From NCBI GenBank assembly GCA_020881915.1, contig JAJFPB010000005.1, positions 4,154,001-4,218,000 on the forward strand: a stretch of DNA of 64,000 nucleotides, given 5' to 3'. The position numbers were made by a program, and so were the translations under genes. Numbering within the stretch: position 1 is the first letter of the stretch; each line of letters begins with the position of its first letter. Shown piece by piece: positions 1-11,881 of this stretch. The notes under the pieces are model-generated. The model saw only the letters and a list, made by a program, of their open reading frames with translations. It did no database searches and was not told the DNA's origin. This DNA is from Paramyrothecium sp. XJ0827. Taxonomy: Eukaryota > Ascomycota > Sordariomycetes > Hypocreales > Stachybotryaceae.

Positions 1-1396
1 CGTCGCCGGGCCATGGTCTCGACCGCATTGTCACGACGATGAGCTTTCCCGTGAGAAGGATGCGGCCCAGGTTCCAGAACTGGCTCCTCCAGGAAGCCCG
101 GCCGCCTCACAATAGCCTTACCCGAACTCGGAGCTGCATACGGAGCGGGCTCCCATCCAAGCACGAACGAAGTGGGTTGTGAAGAGGCCCTTCTCTCAAA
201 TCTCCCCAAGGAACACACTACCACACGCCCCTCCCCCGTTACCCTTCCCTCCCTCTCCCCTCCCTTTCTGGTAAGTGTGAGCCCTCCTTACCCTCCTGCC
301 TCGATCCACCTTAGTGCCGGTTCTCGCTGTGTTTCACCGGGGCCTCAGCCGTGCGCTTGAGGTGCGCTTGAGGTAGCCATGCCCACAAGTGGCGGGCGAC
401 CTATCGACCGGTCTGGTTTTCCCCAAAAAGGGCATGGGATGGCACCTATTAGACCTCTTTTCCCAAATCGAGGTGAACGTGCGGCATGCATTACCATGCC
501 ATGCCTCTTCCTTCTCGTCCAGTCCCGACTGCCAGCATGAGGAAAACCCCGATGCCGCCCGTCCTTTTCTTGGCGACCTCGATCTGCTCTGCTCTGCTCT
601 GCTCTGCTCGACTCTGCTCGTCTCTGCTGCCGCCGCTGCCGTCATGCCTGGCGCTTTTCGAGCGACCCAAGTTCGTGGCTACGCCCGGCTGATGGCGTCC
701 TGACTCGCCCGTAGCCCTGTCCTTGCAGCTGCAGATCGTGCGAAATCAATCCGGAGCCTATGTTTGGTGGCATTTGCTCTCCACCGAAGCGCCCTTCCCG
801 TTCCGGTATACATGACTGCGGCCATCCTTTTCTTACCTTAGTGTCCAGGGGCCTGTTTAGGCTCGCACGACCAGCCTTTGCAACCCGTCCCTAATTACTG
901 TGCCGTGGCAAACCATTGCAGCATAATTCGTTGTGTTGCTTTGTGCATATTGAATTCTAACCCTTGTTGCCTAGTACATGCCATAGGCTCCTGACCCCTT
1001 GATGACATTTACCCTCCATCATCGTGACCGTCATTATATGCTCATCGGCGCAGCCACATGGCTGCATGCCAACACAATCCCCCAAAGTTCGTGGCTCGTG
1101 GTTCCAAAAACACCCCGGCTCTAATCTATTCCCTGACTGGAGAGCGACGCCTTCGCCGGCTCAGTTCGTAGACCAAGCTGGTTCCCATATCTCCTAAATC
1201 ATACACACACAAAAAGAAATTGACAAAATGCAATGATAAGACATGCTTTCCATGAATGTTACATTAAACCCGTTTTGATACATAAATGCCTAACGGTGAA
1301 TAATTCCGTCGGGCCCAGTAGTGTCCTGTTTTGCTTCAAGACGCCTTGGCTGGAGAAAACCATCATGCAGTGGAAGGGGAAAACTGCAGGGCCACC
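1..1396. other. non-coding left edge, low-complexity CT tracts
   Basis: No open frame in this stretch resembles a known protein, and the short frames present are compositionally biased. It contains a C/T-rich stretch near 225-275 and a pentanucleotide repeat near 584-609. The last part is presumably the 3' flank and UTR of the minus-strand homeobox gene that ends at 1397. A gene lying mostly to the left of the window could contribute UTR here, but nothing shows it. Confidence 0.5.
584..609. repeat. CTGCT pentanucleotide microsatellite
   Basis: About five copies of CTGCT in tandem, followed by degenerate copies to about 630. It is a simple repeat outside any recognised gene and probably length-polymorphic. 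Confidence 0.8.
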
Positions 1397-2786
1397 TTAT
1401 ACGCTACCACGTTTGATGGCGGCGGCTGCTCTTTGCCTGTAGTTCTCGGCGTCCTCCTCGTAGAACCCGCTGTCGTCGGGCAATGGACCCCTATCCCTCT
1501 TGCCTTCTTCGCCCCTGTAGTGGCCACGGTCTGGCCCAGGCAACGCTTTGCCATCGCCGACCCGACCAAGCATCATCTCGGATTCGGCTCGGGCGTTGCT
1601 AATCATGGCTGGTAGTTGTCGACGACGGGCGTTGATAAACCAGTTGGAAATTTGGTCTTTTCCGTGTTAGTTCCTGGCTGCGCATGTTTCCTGGAGACAA
1701 CTTACTCATCTGGAGCCCTGTCTGCCGCATGAGCTCTTGTTTTTCATCTTCCGTTGGATAGGGGTGTTGCAGGTGAGAAACGAACCAAGCCCGCAGCTTG
1801 TCCGTAGTCTCCTTTGGCAGGTTCCCGCGACGTTTCCTTTGCTTTGTATCGCCTCCGAAGCCCATGCCGCCTACTTCCACGTACTGGCCAACATCTGGAT
1901 ATTGCCCGGCATAGCCGCCTGCCGTAAAGGGGCTGCGTTCGTAAGGACGGATGGAACCAGTAGATAGGGATTGGTAACGACTTGGGTGATGTTGTTGTTG
2001 CTGTTGTTGGTATGCGTAGGTGGATGCGCGAGGTTCGCTCGGAGGGTCCATTGCGCCAGGCATGGGGTGGGATGAGGTGGTTCGTAGACTTTGTCGTTCC
2101 TCCACCAAGTGGTCTCGTGTCCTTTGTGCCGAGGACCCAGCAGATAAGCCAGAGGTTGGTGAGCGCGCACCCATGCTTTCTCGGGGATTTGCCATCGTCC
2201 CTGCCGATCCAGCCGGTCCAGAGAAGGGACTTCGCCGAGAGGAAGACGACCAAGCGTCTGTTGTAGTAGGTTGTGGATGATAATTAGGTGATGTTCGTCG
2301 CTGTGTAGCAAGCTCGGGGCTTTCATAGAGCCGCGGCACCCGCCTGGGCCTCGCAGGCTCCTCTTCTCCTCCGAACGAAGTCCTTCGTCGTTTACTTGAC
2401 GTAGGAGAGTGAACATATTCCGAGGTGGTCAGGGATGTTGGAATACTCGTGTGTGGCGACTTCGTCTCCAACCCTTGGTTTACGAGCTTAGGTTGAACAG
2501 TTTCTATCTCCGCGAAAAGCTATAGGCATGTCAGTAATGGAGAAGGGAGGTATTAAGAGCAGCTAAATCATACTTGACGGATGGACGGTAGGGCGATGGA
2601 CGTACCACTCGAAGGTGGTGGCGAGTGGTTGAGGGATCGGGAGGCATCCCAGGAGTAGTCGCCCTGGAACGCCGCATGGTGCGAGGGAGGAGCCATAGCA
2701 AGTAAAGACATGTTGGAGGACACTGGTTTGGAGTTTTGTCCCGAAGACGCTTCTGATTGAGGAGGCCGTGCTGGCCTAAATCCCAT
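1397..2786 (-). CDS. TALE-class homeodomain transcription factor
   Basis: Three exons give 428 aa: 2786-2574, 2519-1706, 1656-1397, with introns 2520-2573 (branch TACTGAC) and 1657-1705 (GTAAGT donor). The homeodomain lies at about residues 298-358. It has a basic N-terminal arm, the PYP motif of the three-residue TALE extension between helices 1 and 2, and the recognition helix NQISNWFINARRR, which retains the DNA-contacting WF-N and RRR residues and is only complete after splicing. The rest is Ser/Pro-rich and disordered, with a six-glutamine run near residue 242. The ATG at 2786 is preceded by open frame back to a good acceptor (TTTCAG at 2841). The candidate upstream exon carries a stop in that phase, so 2841-2903 is best read as a 5'UTR intron. 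By family it should be a nuclear regulator, probably of development; the target genes are unknown. Confidence 0.88.
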
Positions 2787-5700
2787 TACAGGATCAGCGC
2801 CAAATGGTTCACGGAAGTTTCGCAGGCGATTAAACGTTGCCTGAAATCATAATCGTCAACAAGCTGTCATTATTGAGGAAGGATCAAGAGAAGGCAGGCC
2901 TACCTTTTGACTATGCAAACTTCCTCAAACAAGTGAGAAGTCTGGGAAGAAGAAACAAACGTACGAAACAGCTCGGCAACAGGGCCTGAGTGTCTTCCCC
3001 AAGCCCAGTTCAACAAGCTGAATGTGCTTTCCAATAGTGCGGTCGATGATGGCGTGAAATCAACAAATGGTAAAGTGTCGTCAAACTTCGGATAACCAGG
3101 CTCAAGTGACGGAATCTGCCTCGACGCTGGCAAGCAGAATCGGAGGGGATGGGGCCAGCTCTTGTACAAGTCGGAGTGTTCGCGCCAACAGAAAGCGTCA
3201 AGGATCGACCTAGACCTAAGCCAGAAGACGAACCGAGTGCATGAACGGAGCTTATCAGCCACAAGAGGTGATGGCAAGAAGTAAATACTAATGACAGCTC
3301 ACTGCCAGGACCAGCTATTATGAAGAGCGGGTTGAGGGTGTTGCATGAGTCTTGTTCGGTACCAATTCGAGGGTGAGTCTCTGGTCAGTGAATTTGGATC
3401 TACGGTCCCCTTTGGCCAAAAACAGCGAGGCGGCGAAGTAAAGTACATCTTGGAGGGTAGGAAGCATGCTTGCCATGGGTACGGTAGTCCAGGTTGGCGT
3501 AAATGCGGAGACAAGTTTGAATGGGAACGAGACTAAACTATAATGGACTAGGTTCGCGAAGATGGACGATCAGGGAGTGAAATTCGAAGAGAAGGACATG
3601 GAGACAGAGTCTCCCAAACCTCCATTTTCCGGTGGTGGCTTCTGGCAGGTCTTGGTGTGCCAAGATTTCGAAGATGGGTACCGAGTGTCCAGGGCAAGGA
3701 TAGGGGTCTAAGCAAACGGACCACAGACCCACACCCCTAGGAAGCTAAGTGAAAAAGCTGGGAGAAGCACGACCGACCAGCTAGCAGCGCTTGGTAGCAG
3801 CCAAGGGGACGATGACCCACAAAGTGGGTGGTCTTGGGTGGAGAGGGTGTGGCTCTTGATCGTGGAGGGGCGTGAAGGAGTGGAGTTTTAATGCTGGAGA
3901 TCGCAATCCGAGGCGCAGTCGTTGATGGCTTAAAACTTTCCCCACGGCACGGGCAGTAGCTTGTTGCTGCCGATTGCTATTGCTCATTACCACGAATCGC
4001 AGCTCAGTCACTCAGAGAACTGCCGGTGCCAGGATGCTGTAGAATGAGCTCTTGGGCGGAACGGTGCTCGAAATCTTGGGCTGCTTTGGCCCAGGAAGAA
4101 GGCGGGCTATCAAATAAGCGCAAAAGCCTTGCTCCCTTGATTCACTTGCTCAACTGTTTGATGCTCCACATGGGCCAGAACGTGCAAGAACTCCTCAACA
4201 GAGGAGAAAGAAAGGGAGAGAACATTGAGCTTGGACCATGACAAGTAAACCGCAAGACATGGTCGCACTGGTCGAACGTGAGGCGTTGAAGAACGCCACA
4301 TCCCATCATCATGGAGCCATAACAACGGGCAAGAGTCGACGGTAAGATTAAACCCGATGTCAACCCGGACCCAATGGCATGACTCTAGTTCCTCGAGGCA
4401 GCTTTGGCCCAGACCACCTCCATGGTACTAGTTCCACTTCCATTTGGTTGAAGCCACTTGAGATTAACAGCCGTTCAACGAGCTAGAAGACGCTAAGGCA
4501 AACGTGACACCAAGCCACCGACGGTGACAACTTGAGCCCTGTCTGCCATGATTCAAGCACTGGCCGTGCCAGATATGGTTGCTCAACAAAGAGTGGGGGT
4601 CAAAGGATCAATGGGGCCGCTGAATTTAAAATGGAGAACCGGTATAGCGGTTGCTCGTAATGAACGAATCGTAAACGTCTCTGCCGGTTGAGAATACCGA
4701 CGAGGACCATTAGCCGGGCTCGGCTTGTTTGGATCGACCATGGCGCTCTCGAGAAGGGCTGGCAGCGCAAAATCAAGCCAAATATCGAAAAGAAGGGTGG
4801 GGCGGACGTTGGGGGTTTACCGGGCACAAGTCATGCAGGAGGTCAGGGTGAGTGTGCCATAGGCGGAAGCCACTGGCTGGTCATGCCGCAAGTCACGGGT
4901 TGTCGCATTAAGCACTTCATTCAGTCCAACGTGAAGCGGCTCTAGTCTGGCGTAGAGCCTGGAAAAGAGCTTGGCGAGCGGACACTGGAAGCCTAGATTC
5001 GGCAGGAAATGTCGTTCTCCCCCCCTCTTCTTTCCCCTTCCCGTTGTTCGTGCCCTTTGAATATTTTCTTTCAGTAGGATGTTGCAGAGCGTCCAGACTG
5101 AATGCGTCGTAACCTTTCATTTTAAGCCTGCCCAAGCAATGTGTCTGAGGCGCCGCCAAACATGGGTGTTTAGCTTTCGAATGCTGCAGGGCCGGCACAT
5201 ACGTGCCCTGGCCCGTTTTGTTCCTGGCGCAAATTAAAACATTGATGAACAAGTTCTTACAGCACAGCCTTTTCATATTGCTGTCTACTTTGCCAACACC
5301 AGCCGCTACCCTGGGGACCGCAGCGACAGCCGGGAAAATGCGACCATCAAGGCCTTGACAGTCCTTTCATCAGAAATCTGGCCTATCAACATTGGTGGGC
5401 AAGGGTGGCAAGCTTGGAGGGGCACTGGCTTGGATTGTTTTGTTCCGAAAGCCAATGAAACGTGAACAACGCCAGTCCTATTTTCCAATATTAGTGGCTT
5501 GGGTGGCTCAAATAACGCTAAGCAGCGGGCCGATGCCGGTTCTATGGGGTCCTTTGGTCCTTATGCCTCCCTAATCCAATCTTCAAACAACGCTGTAATT
5601 GCAGCGGTGCGAACTCTGACCAGGCTCGAATGTGCGGGTTGTTCTAGGGGCGGACCTGTGATTTCCATCTTGCAGCGATTGCAAAAGGGAAACGCCCAGT

Positions 5701-8700
5701 AGCGTACGTCTCAATCTATCATGTAGCGACACGATAGGGTCTTTCTATAATTGGTCGCTGCTGCTGCCTCACGCTTCATCAACCCAAGAATGGGCCGACT
5801 TAGAAGAGGGGGTTGATGCAGGACGGTGAGCCGTAGATGGGAACTGGAATGCAGCATTGTGTTCCCCCTGTGTGGCCTGCATCGTTTTGACAGCTGCTCA
5901 GATCGGAACAGGGATGGTCCATCAATTCCTGATGATGCGATTGGCTGATGGCTGCTGACGATCGCCATGGTCAGATCGGGTCCCGGACATGGGACGTGTG
6001 GCACCGAGGGTGGGTACCGTCATGTCACTTTGCAAGGTTCTTGGTTTTCTGCCGCAGGTATCCGGCTCGTGGATAATTAATCATTTAGTGACGGGCATTC
6101 TTGGCTCCTTCAACGATTCTCAGATAGAGTGGTGCCACACCAACATCAGAGGATTTGCCGGGCATGGACATCTGACATGTACAAAAATGCTCAATGGCCG
6201 GAGCAGTCGATGTCTGCACCTGCACGAGACAGGAAGGGCGATCGCATCTACTAGCTCGTATTCTTGTCCTTGGGTAGACGCAAAATCGACGCCCGTCTCG
6301 GAACATCCCAATGCGTTTGGGTGGTAGCCAAGCACCCTAGTAAAACACATGCAGCGAAGTAGTGACACTGGCCTGCCCTCCGTCGAATATTCGCAACCAC
6401 CAAGGAAATTCAACTTTAGGTGGCGACAAAGCGATCTGTACACGGGGATCGCTGCGATGATCGAGTTCGCGCAATGTGTCTAGATCCCCGTTTGCTTAGC
6501 GCCAAAAATGCTGGTATGCACATTATCATTTCGTCACTTGGGAGGACTACCTTGTCTTCCATCCTGGGGTTTGCCTGAGATTAGCTCAAGGCTAATGTCA
6601 CTTTTTATCCTCCAATGCAGAGGTTGGCTCGAGGAGGGGTTCCCCGATCGTCTTGTCATAGGGACGGCTCTGCCAGTTATTCATGAGAATGGCAACTTCG
6701 TACATTGTGTTGGGGGCGAGAAACATCTACGACGAATCTTGGCAACCTCGATAAGGCCCTGCCCAGCCTGGAAACCTCGACGGCTGAATATCATCGGGTG
6801 CTGGCGGCAAGCATAGGATGGCTCCGTTTCAGAGAGGGTATATAGTCCAGGGAAGATCCGGTACACTAGCCAGGGCTGGATTGTTTCACGCTGCAAAGCC
6901 GGCTAATTCATGCCTGCATAAAGCGCATGCGGAGGTCGCCCTTTTGTCGGATGAGATGCAGCCCATGTGCGGCAGCTAACGTTCTGACAAGTGGCTCAGA
7001 TCGGACACCTAGGCCATGCTGCGCCAGACCGTGTTCAGCCGTTCGCCTCAGGATGCCGCGCTGTGCAACAGACAGCCCGCTCCACGTTGCCAGGGTATTT
7101 GATGGTGACGGCAGGCTAGGCAGGATTGGCACAATACGTAGTGGATGATGGCCTTGATTGGGGTCGCCGGCTGCACTTTTGCAATCTGTCGACGACGGCT
7201 CGGGAGGTCCTGCCCGTCAGGGCAGTTCGAAATGGCTCCCTTGGAGGCCAATGCATCCGAACTGCGGCGGCATGCTTGGACAGCTCATCGTGTCTCGACA
7301 ACACGGCTCAGAGATGCCCAAGTCGTGCAGTCCGCATATGGTCGCAAGGACTTCTCAATTCCATCTGGTGTTGCACCGCCGACTTAGGCTGTGCAATTAT
7401 TTGTCTCACCATCGCGGGATGTCGTTGTGTTGCCTCTGCCTTCAACCTTCGTTGTATGGCGGCGTAGAGAACCTACCCTGTGCGCGGTTCTGCATTTGAA
7501 CGCGTCTTACCACCTTACGGCTGCACCGATTCTTCCGGTGGAAATGCAAACCCAGCGACTAGGACAGAATCAGTGATAGATGGTGCCTTTGGAGGCATTT
7601 GACAAACAGCCTGCATTTGCGTACAATATATCGACTACGGATCAGTCTTTTTAGAACAGGGTGCGAGACACTAGAGGTTTTGTGCTCTGAGGTAAGGTAA
7701 GGTAGGTCCTTCCTGAAACTTCCTGAGCAGATGCCCAAGGATAGAAGGCATGCAACTACCAGGTCGCACCTCCCACAACCGGACTACCAAGGGTACCTAC
7801 CTTACCTCAGGTAAGGTCAGTTGATTTCAGCCTCCAAGTTCCACCCTATCTTTTGATGTCAGCTGTACCGCCTCCTGGCCTTTCTCGCCGTGTGGCCGCC
7901 ATGTTCTTGTATCGTGGAGCAGGTTTTGGAACTCATGGTGCGATGGCGAATCTGTGTCTTGGCTAAGCATCCAATACCACCGGCGGTCAAGGTCTGGCGT
8001 GGCTCCAAGGATCGGATGGAGGCAATGTGCTTCCCCGTGGCTGGATGTAACATGCGCCCAGCGCCTCGAAATGCATGCCACCCGAGATTACGAGCTCCGG
8101 TGTTACTGGGCAATGGGCGCGATCGAAAGGCACCCGCCCGCTTTCCAACTCGAGGCGAAGATCGAGCCGCTCCGCCAAGCCCTGCGGCGTGCGGACTGCA
8201 TGTCTTGTGTCGGCATGTCAGCGTTTTTCTTCAGGCGTGGGTGTCGCGTTTTATCTAGCCAGACACCACATGGCTTGCTCAACACGGTTCGTATCGGCAT
8301 ACAAGGGTCGTTTCTACCTGCACACGTTTTCTTGCTTGGGTGCGTGTTACACGTTTTGTGCACCCTTCTTGTGAGACTCTGGGGGAAGAAATTGAGTGGG
8401 TGTCTTGGACAAGCGCAGGCTCTGTTGGGCTCGCAAGGTCGACTGGACTGGGCAATGATACAAGTGAACCCTCCCAGACACACGCCCAAACCATGTTCAG
8501 AACCCGCTACCAGGGTCCCGGCGTATTGCTGCCCGCGAGTCTACCAAACAACCTACACCGGGCCACTGGCTCCGGCCGAGCACGGACCGCATGCTGGCTC
8601 TGGCACTCATAATAAGGTACGTCCGGATCTGACTTCTGACACATCGGGCGGGACGTCGACCTCAGTGCCGTGCTGCAGGGCCTCAAGTTGCACACGTTCC

Positions 8701-11700
8701 GGGGCCACACGATACAGGCCAAGTTGAGACTGCTGGGGATATGAGCTTGAGATCCGCTGTTTGAGCGAACTGAACCGCCACAGAGTACTAACCGGCCTCA
8801 TCTGCGCGTCAGCCCTGTCTCGCTGAGTACAGACCCTGAGAGAAGGGGCTCTGTTCTGTATCCATCCAGACACCCCCCCTGTTGACAGCTATAGCCAGCT
8901 GAGTTAATGCCTAGGGACCGCACACCGCACACCATATCGGATAGAGCAGGACAAAGTTCATGTGCCTCGGCTGTTGACCCTTTCCTGCGCGTGAAATACA
9001 CAGCCAGGATCGATCATCTGGAGATATTCCTGATTTGGTTGACCTGTCCAGGTTTTCTGCTGTTGACCCTCAAGCTCTTCGTCATACATGGTCCATGGCC
9101 ATTTGCAATTCGACGTGCTTTACACCAAAGCCAATTCCCATATTCCATGTGTTGGTGGCGAACCGCCAGATCGACTTATTCTTGCAGCCCACCTCGTCCC
9201 GCCAAAGCTAAAGTTATATCCAGAACGTCACTTTCTGGCACAATCGTTGTGAAGCCACTTGCGTTTTGCACCGCCATGGTGAGGCTACCAGTTGGGTTTG
9301 AGACTAGTTTTACCTTGAACCTCCAACTTCGCCCCCCCACCCTCCCCGCAATGTCAAGTCATGTTTGGCGCATGGTTTTTTTTCCCTCTCTCCCTTTCCC
9401 ATGACTGCGCCAGATCATCCAGCATTACGTCCATTAACGTCACCGTTATATCGCTGGGCTTGTTGCCATCCAGGCAAGGATACAGAACCCTAGGTATAAC
9501 GGCTCACAGTTTAAGCCACCTTCTGCATATGCATTTCATGACCGAACAATGACTCGGGAATTATCGTCACACCAGCTATTTGGCACAGTGGGGCCCACGA
9601 GCCACGGGCCGGAAGAGGCTTCTCAATCTGGGTTCATGAGCCGCGCTTCTCGAAACCATGTTAACATCAGCTTCAACAGTTCCCCAGAAGCTAGAGCGCT
9701 GTCAATCTGTTGACCACTGGTCGAGGAAACAGTACTTCTGGATCATTGACAAGTCATCATGAGCAAGGACATGGTGCTTCACTACTCTGGCCTTTCCCCT
9801 TTATTTTCGCTCTTCGCCTCCTTTCCTCCTTTGTTTTCTTTTTGCAAGCAATTCCTGTGGCCAGTTTTAAGCCAAACCGTTGCGCGTTTTTGGCACTTGA
9901 AATTTCTTTGATCGACCCAGCTGCAGGCGGACTCGGGTCAATTAAGCGGACTTGCTATTTGTGGCCTCGGCTGGCGGGGACCATAATTTGTCGTCTGTCA
10001 GCTCCCCACCGTCTACAATGATTAGCTCGTCGATCAGGACCCATTATGTTGTCGCTTAGATTATCCGGCAGCCATCCGCACGGTGCTCCGGATCTCGCTA
10101 CTCAATAGCATTCGACGCTTGCTGTCATGTCACATATTTGTGCCTCATTTCGGCGAAGGGATCCACTATCATCCACACCTCGCGCTCCATCATTCCGAGC
10201 TATAGGATTACCCACTGCTTAATCAGCCCAAGCCCGTGGGGTCTTGAGTCCTTGCTGTGTCTGAGAGCCCGTCGAAGGCTTGGTTCTTTGCTGTATTCAA
10301 GATTACCGTCTCACGTTTCCATGGTCAGGTCAACTCAGTCTCGGACATGGGCATCAGATACGGTTGTTTGCATCTGAACCGGCAAGTCTGCCATTCGATG
10401 GTTTTGTTGAGACCTCTGACTGTCAAGGCAAGATGAATTCATCCAATAAGATCCAAGAGAAATGTTTCGAGATGGCTTGAATGTTTTCTCAACCCTGGCA
10501 TTAACGGCCCACTCGTGTTCCCACAACGATCGGTGCTATGTCCAGGTCAGGCAAGGGAGAATATTGACTGGCAGTCGGAATAGCCACCATCCGAAGGGCC
10601 TCTCACCGTTCGTATGGTATAGAACGATCCTTGTGGTGCAGGCGCGCCTTCTAACTACAGTCCCGCAGTAAGACGTCCCTGTAGAAGCAGTTCGGCGACC
10701 ATCAGCGTGGAGCATGCACGCCAACGCGCATCCCTCCTATGAACTCATGCTCCATGCCTGAACCCTGCAGGCACATCTACTAGTTTCGGGGGTTTTCTGA
10801 CCCTCGGACGAGGCCCACTACCTTCTCGACAATAGGGGGCAGGTGTGCGTTTTATCTGATGAAGAGCTGTCGGATGCGGCAAATGGTATAGGTACAGCCT
10901 GTCTGCCAACCCCACGGTCTTTGGGGCCCTCTTCGTCAGACCACTGGGCGAGTCATGCTTCTAGGGAACCGCAATTATGCCAATTTCGAGACAAGCTCGC
11001 GAGATTTCTCATCTCAGGCAGATGAAGGTGGGCACTTGAGAATGTGCCTCGTGATAGTTTGGCCATGGTTGCAGAACGGGTGCCTGCCCCTTGCCGGACG
11101 ACTTGGCCGATGCTATGCCTTCAGGACCTTCCGTAATCCACAGGTGGCTGGTGCCAGTACCTTCCTGGCTCAGCAAGATTGCAGATGCTGCTACGGGGCT
11201 GCCGATGTGTGGAATCACCACCTGAACGTGGCTTGGCATTGCACATGAACGCAACGCGTTATCGCTGGGCAAAGAGGACCAAGACCCGGTCAAGCTTTCC
11301 CGGTGAACCCCTCTCTTCTGTGGTGGCCTCTCGATCTCCGCAACCAATGCCAAGACTCAACTGACAAATGGCCACGGCCATCATGGTAAGATCCTGGGCC
11401 TGAAAATATGTTGAGTAGCGCGGCACGGTTCTGTACCAGCCTGCATACTACTGCAAAGACTACCTTACCGCGTTTGCTCTTTGCTGGAGTGTGCAATCTG
11501 ATGCGTAGATAGATCACCACGGATTATTCCTGCTGCCTTTGACCGGCAGTTGGGCAAGTGAATCGTCACTCCGCTTGATCTTGAAAAGGAGAAAAGAGGA
11601 AAAGAAAAAGAACAAGAAGAAACGCATACGTCATTGAACAATTTGATGTGATGCAGATTTAATTGGCAACACTATCTGCCTTCGGTCTACCTGCTTCATA

Positions 11701-11881
11701 GTGGCCCTAAAACCACAGGCCCATGAGTCGAACGAATGAAGATTCCAGGCCGGCTTCATCAGGGGTTTCCCCATCCAAAAATGATTGCATATTTACTCCA
11801 AGATCATGATTTCATAAGACATCTCAGTCCTCCACCCCTTCTATTTTGACGTGACAACTCGAACGGTTTTCTGCACCTTCT
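2787..11881. other. about 9 kb region with no credible gene
   Basis: The stretch between the homeobox gene and the caspase-like gene has many short frames on both strands, but none has a recognisable domain, plausible composition or convincing splice partners. The longest is 258 codons at 7954-8727; it is Cys/Arg-rich and unlike any family I know. GC content looks ordinary, not collapsed to AT, so it does not resemble a heavily RIP-mutated transposon. The part next to 2786 must hold the promoter and 5'UTR of the homeobox gene, and 11.6-11.88 kb is presumably the 3' flank of the next gene. A non-coding transcript or extended cis-regulation is possible but not shown. Confidence 0.5.
7689..7808. 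repeat. short inverted repeat, possible MITE-like element
   Basis: The arm GAGGTAAGGT(AAGGT)AGGT at 7689-7707 is matched by its reverse complement, ACCTACCTTACCTC, at 7795-7808, giving a roughly 120 bp unit with inverted ends. A further AGGTAAGGT follows directly at 7809-7817. No target-site duplication was established. It may be a miniature element or a regulatory hairpin. Confidence 0.4.

Noticed and set aside
2900..3277. 126-codon minus-strand frame upstream of the homeobox gene as its first coding exon
   Set aside because: Joining it across the good splice sites at 2903 and 2841 puts it out of frame, and the in-phase reading has a stop without a following ATG; treated as 5'UTR.
7954..8727. 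258-codon plus-strand frame in the gene-poor region
   Set aside because: Cys/Arg/Ser-rich, no domain, several competing frames on both strands of the same stretch, no splice or family support.
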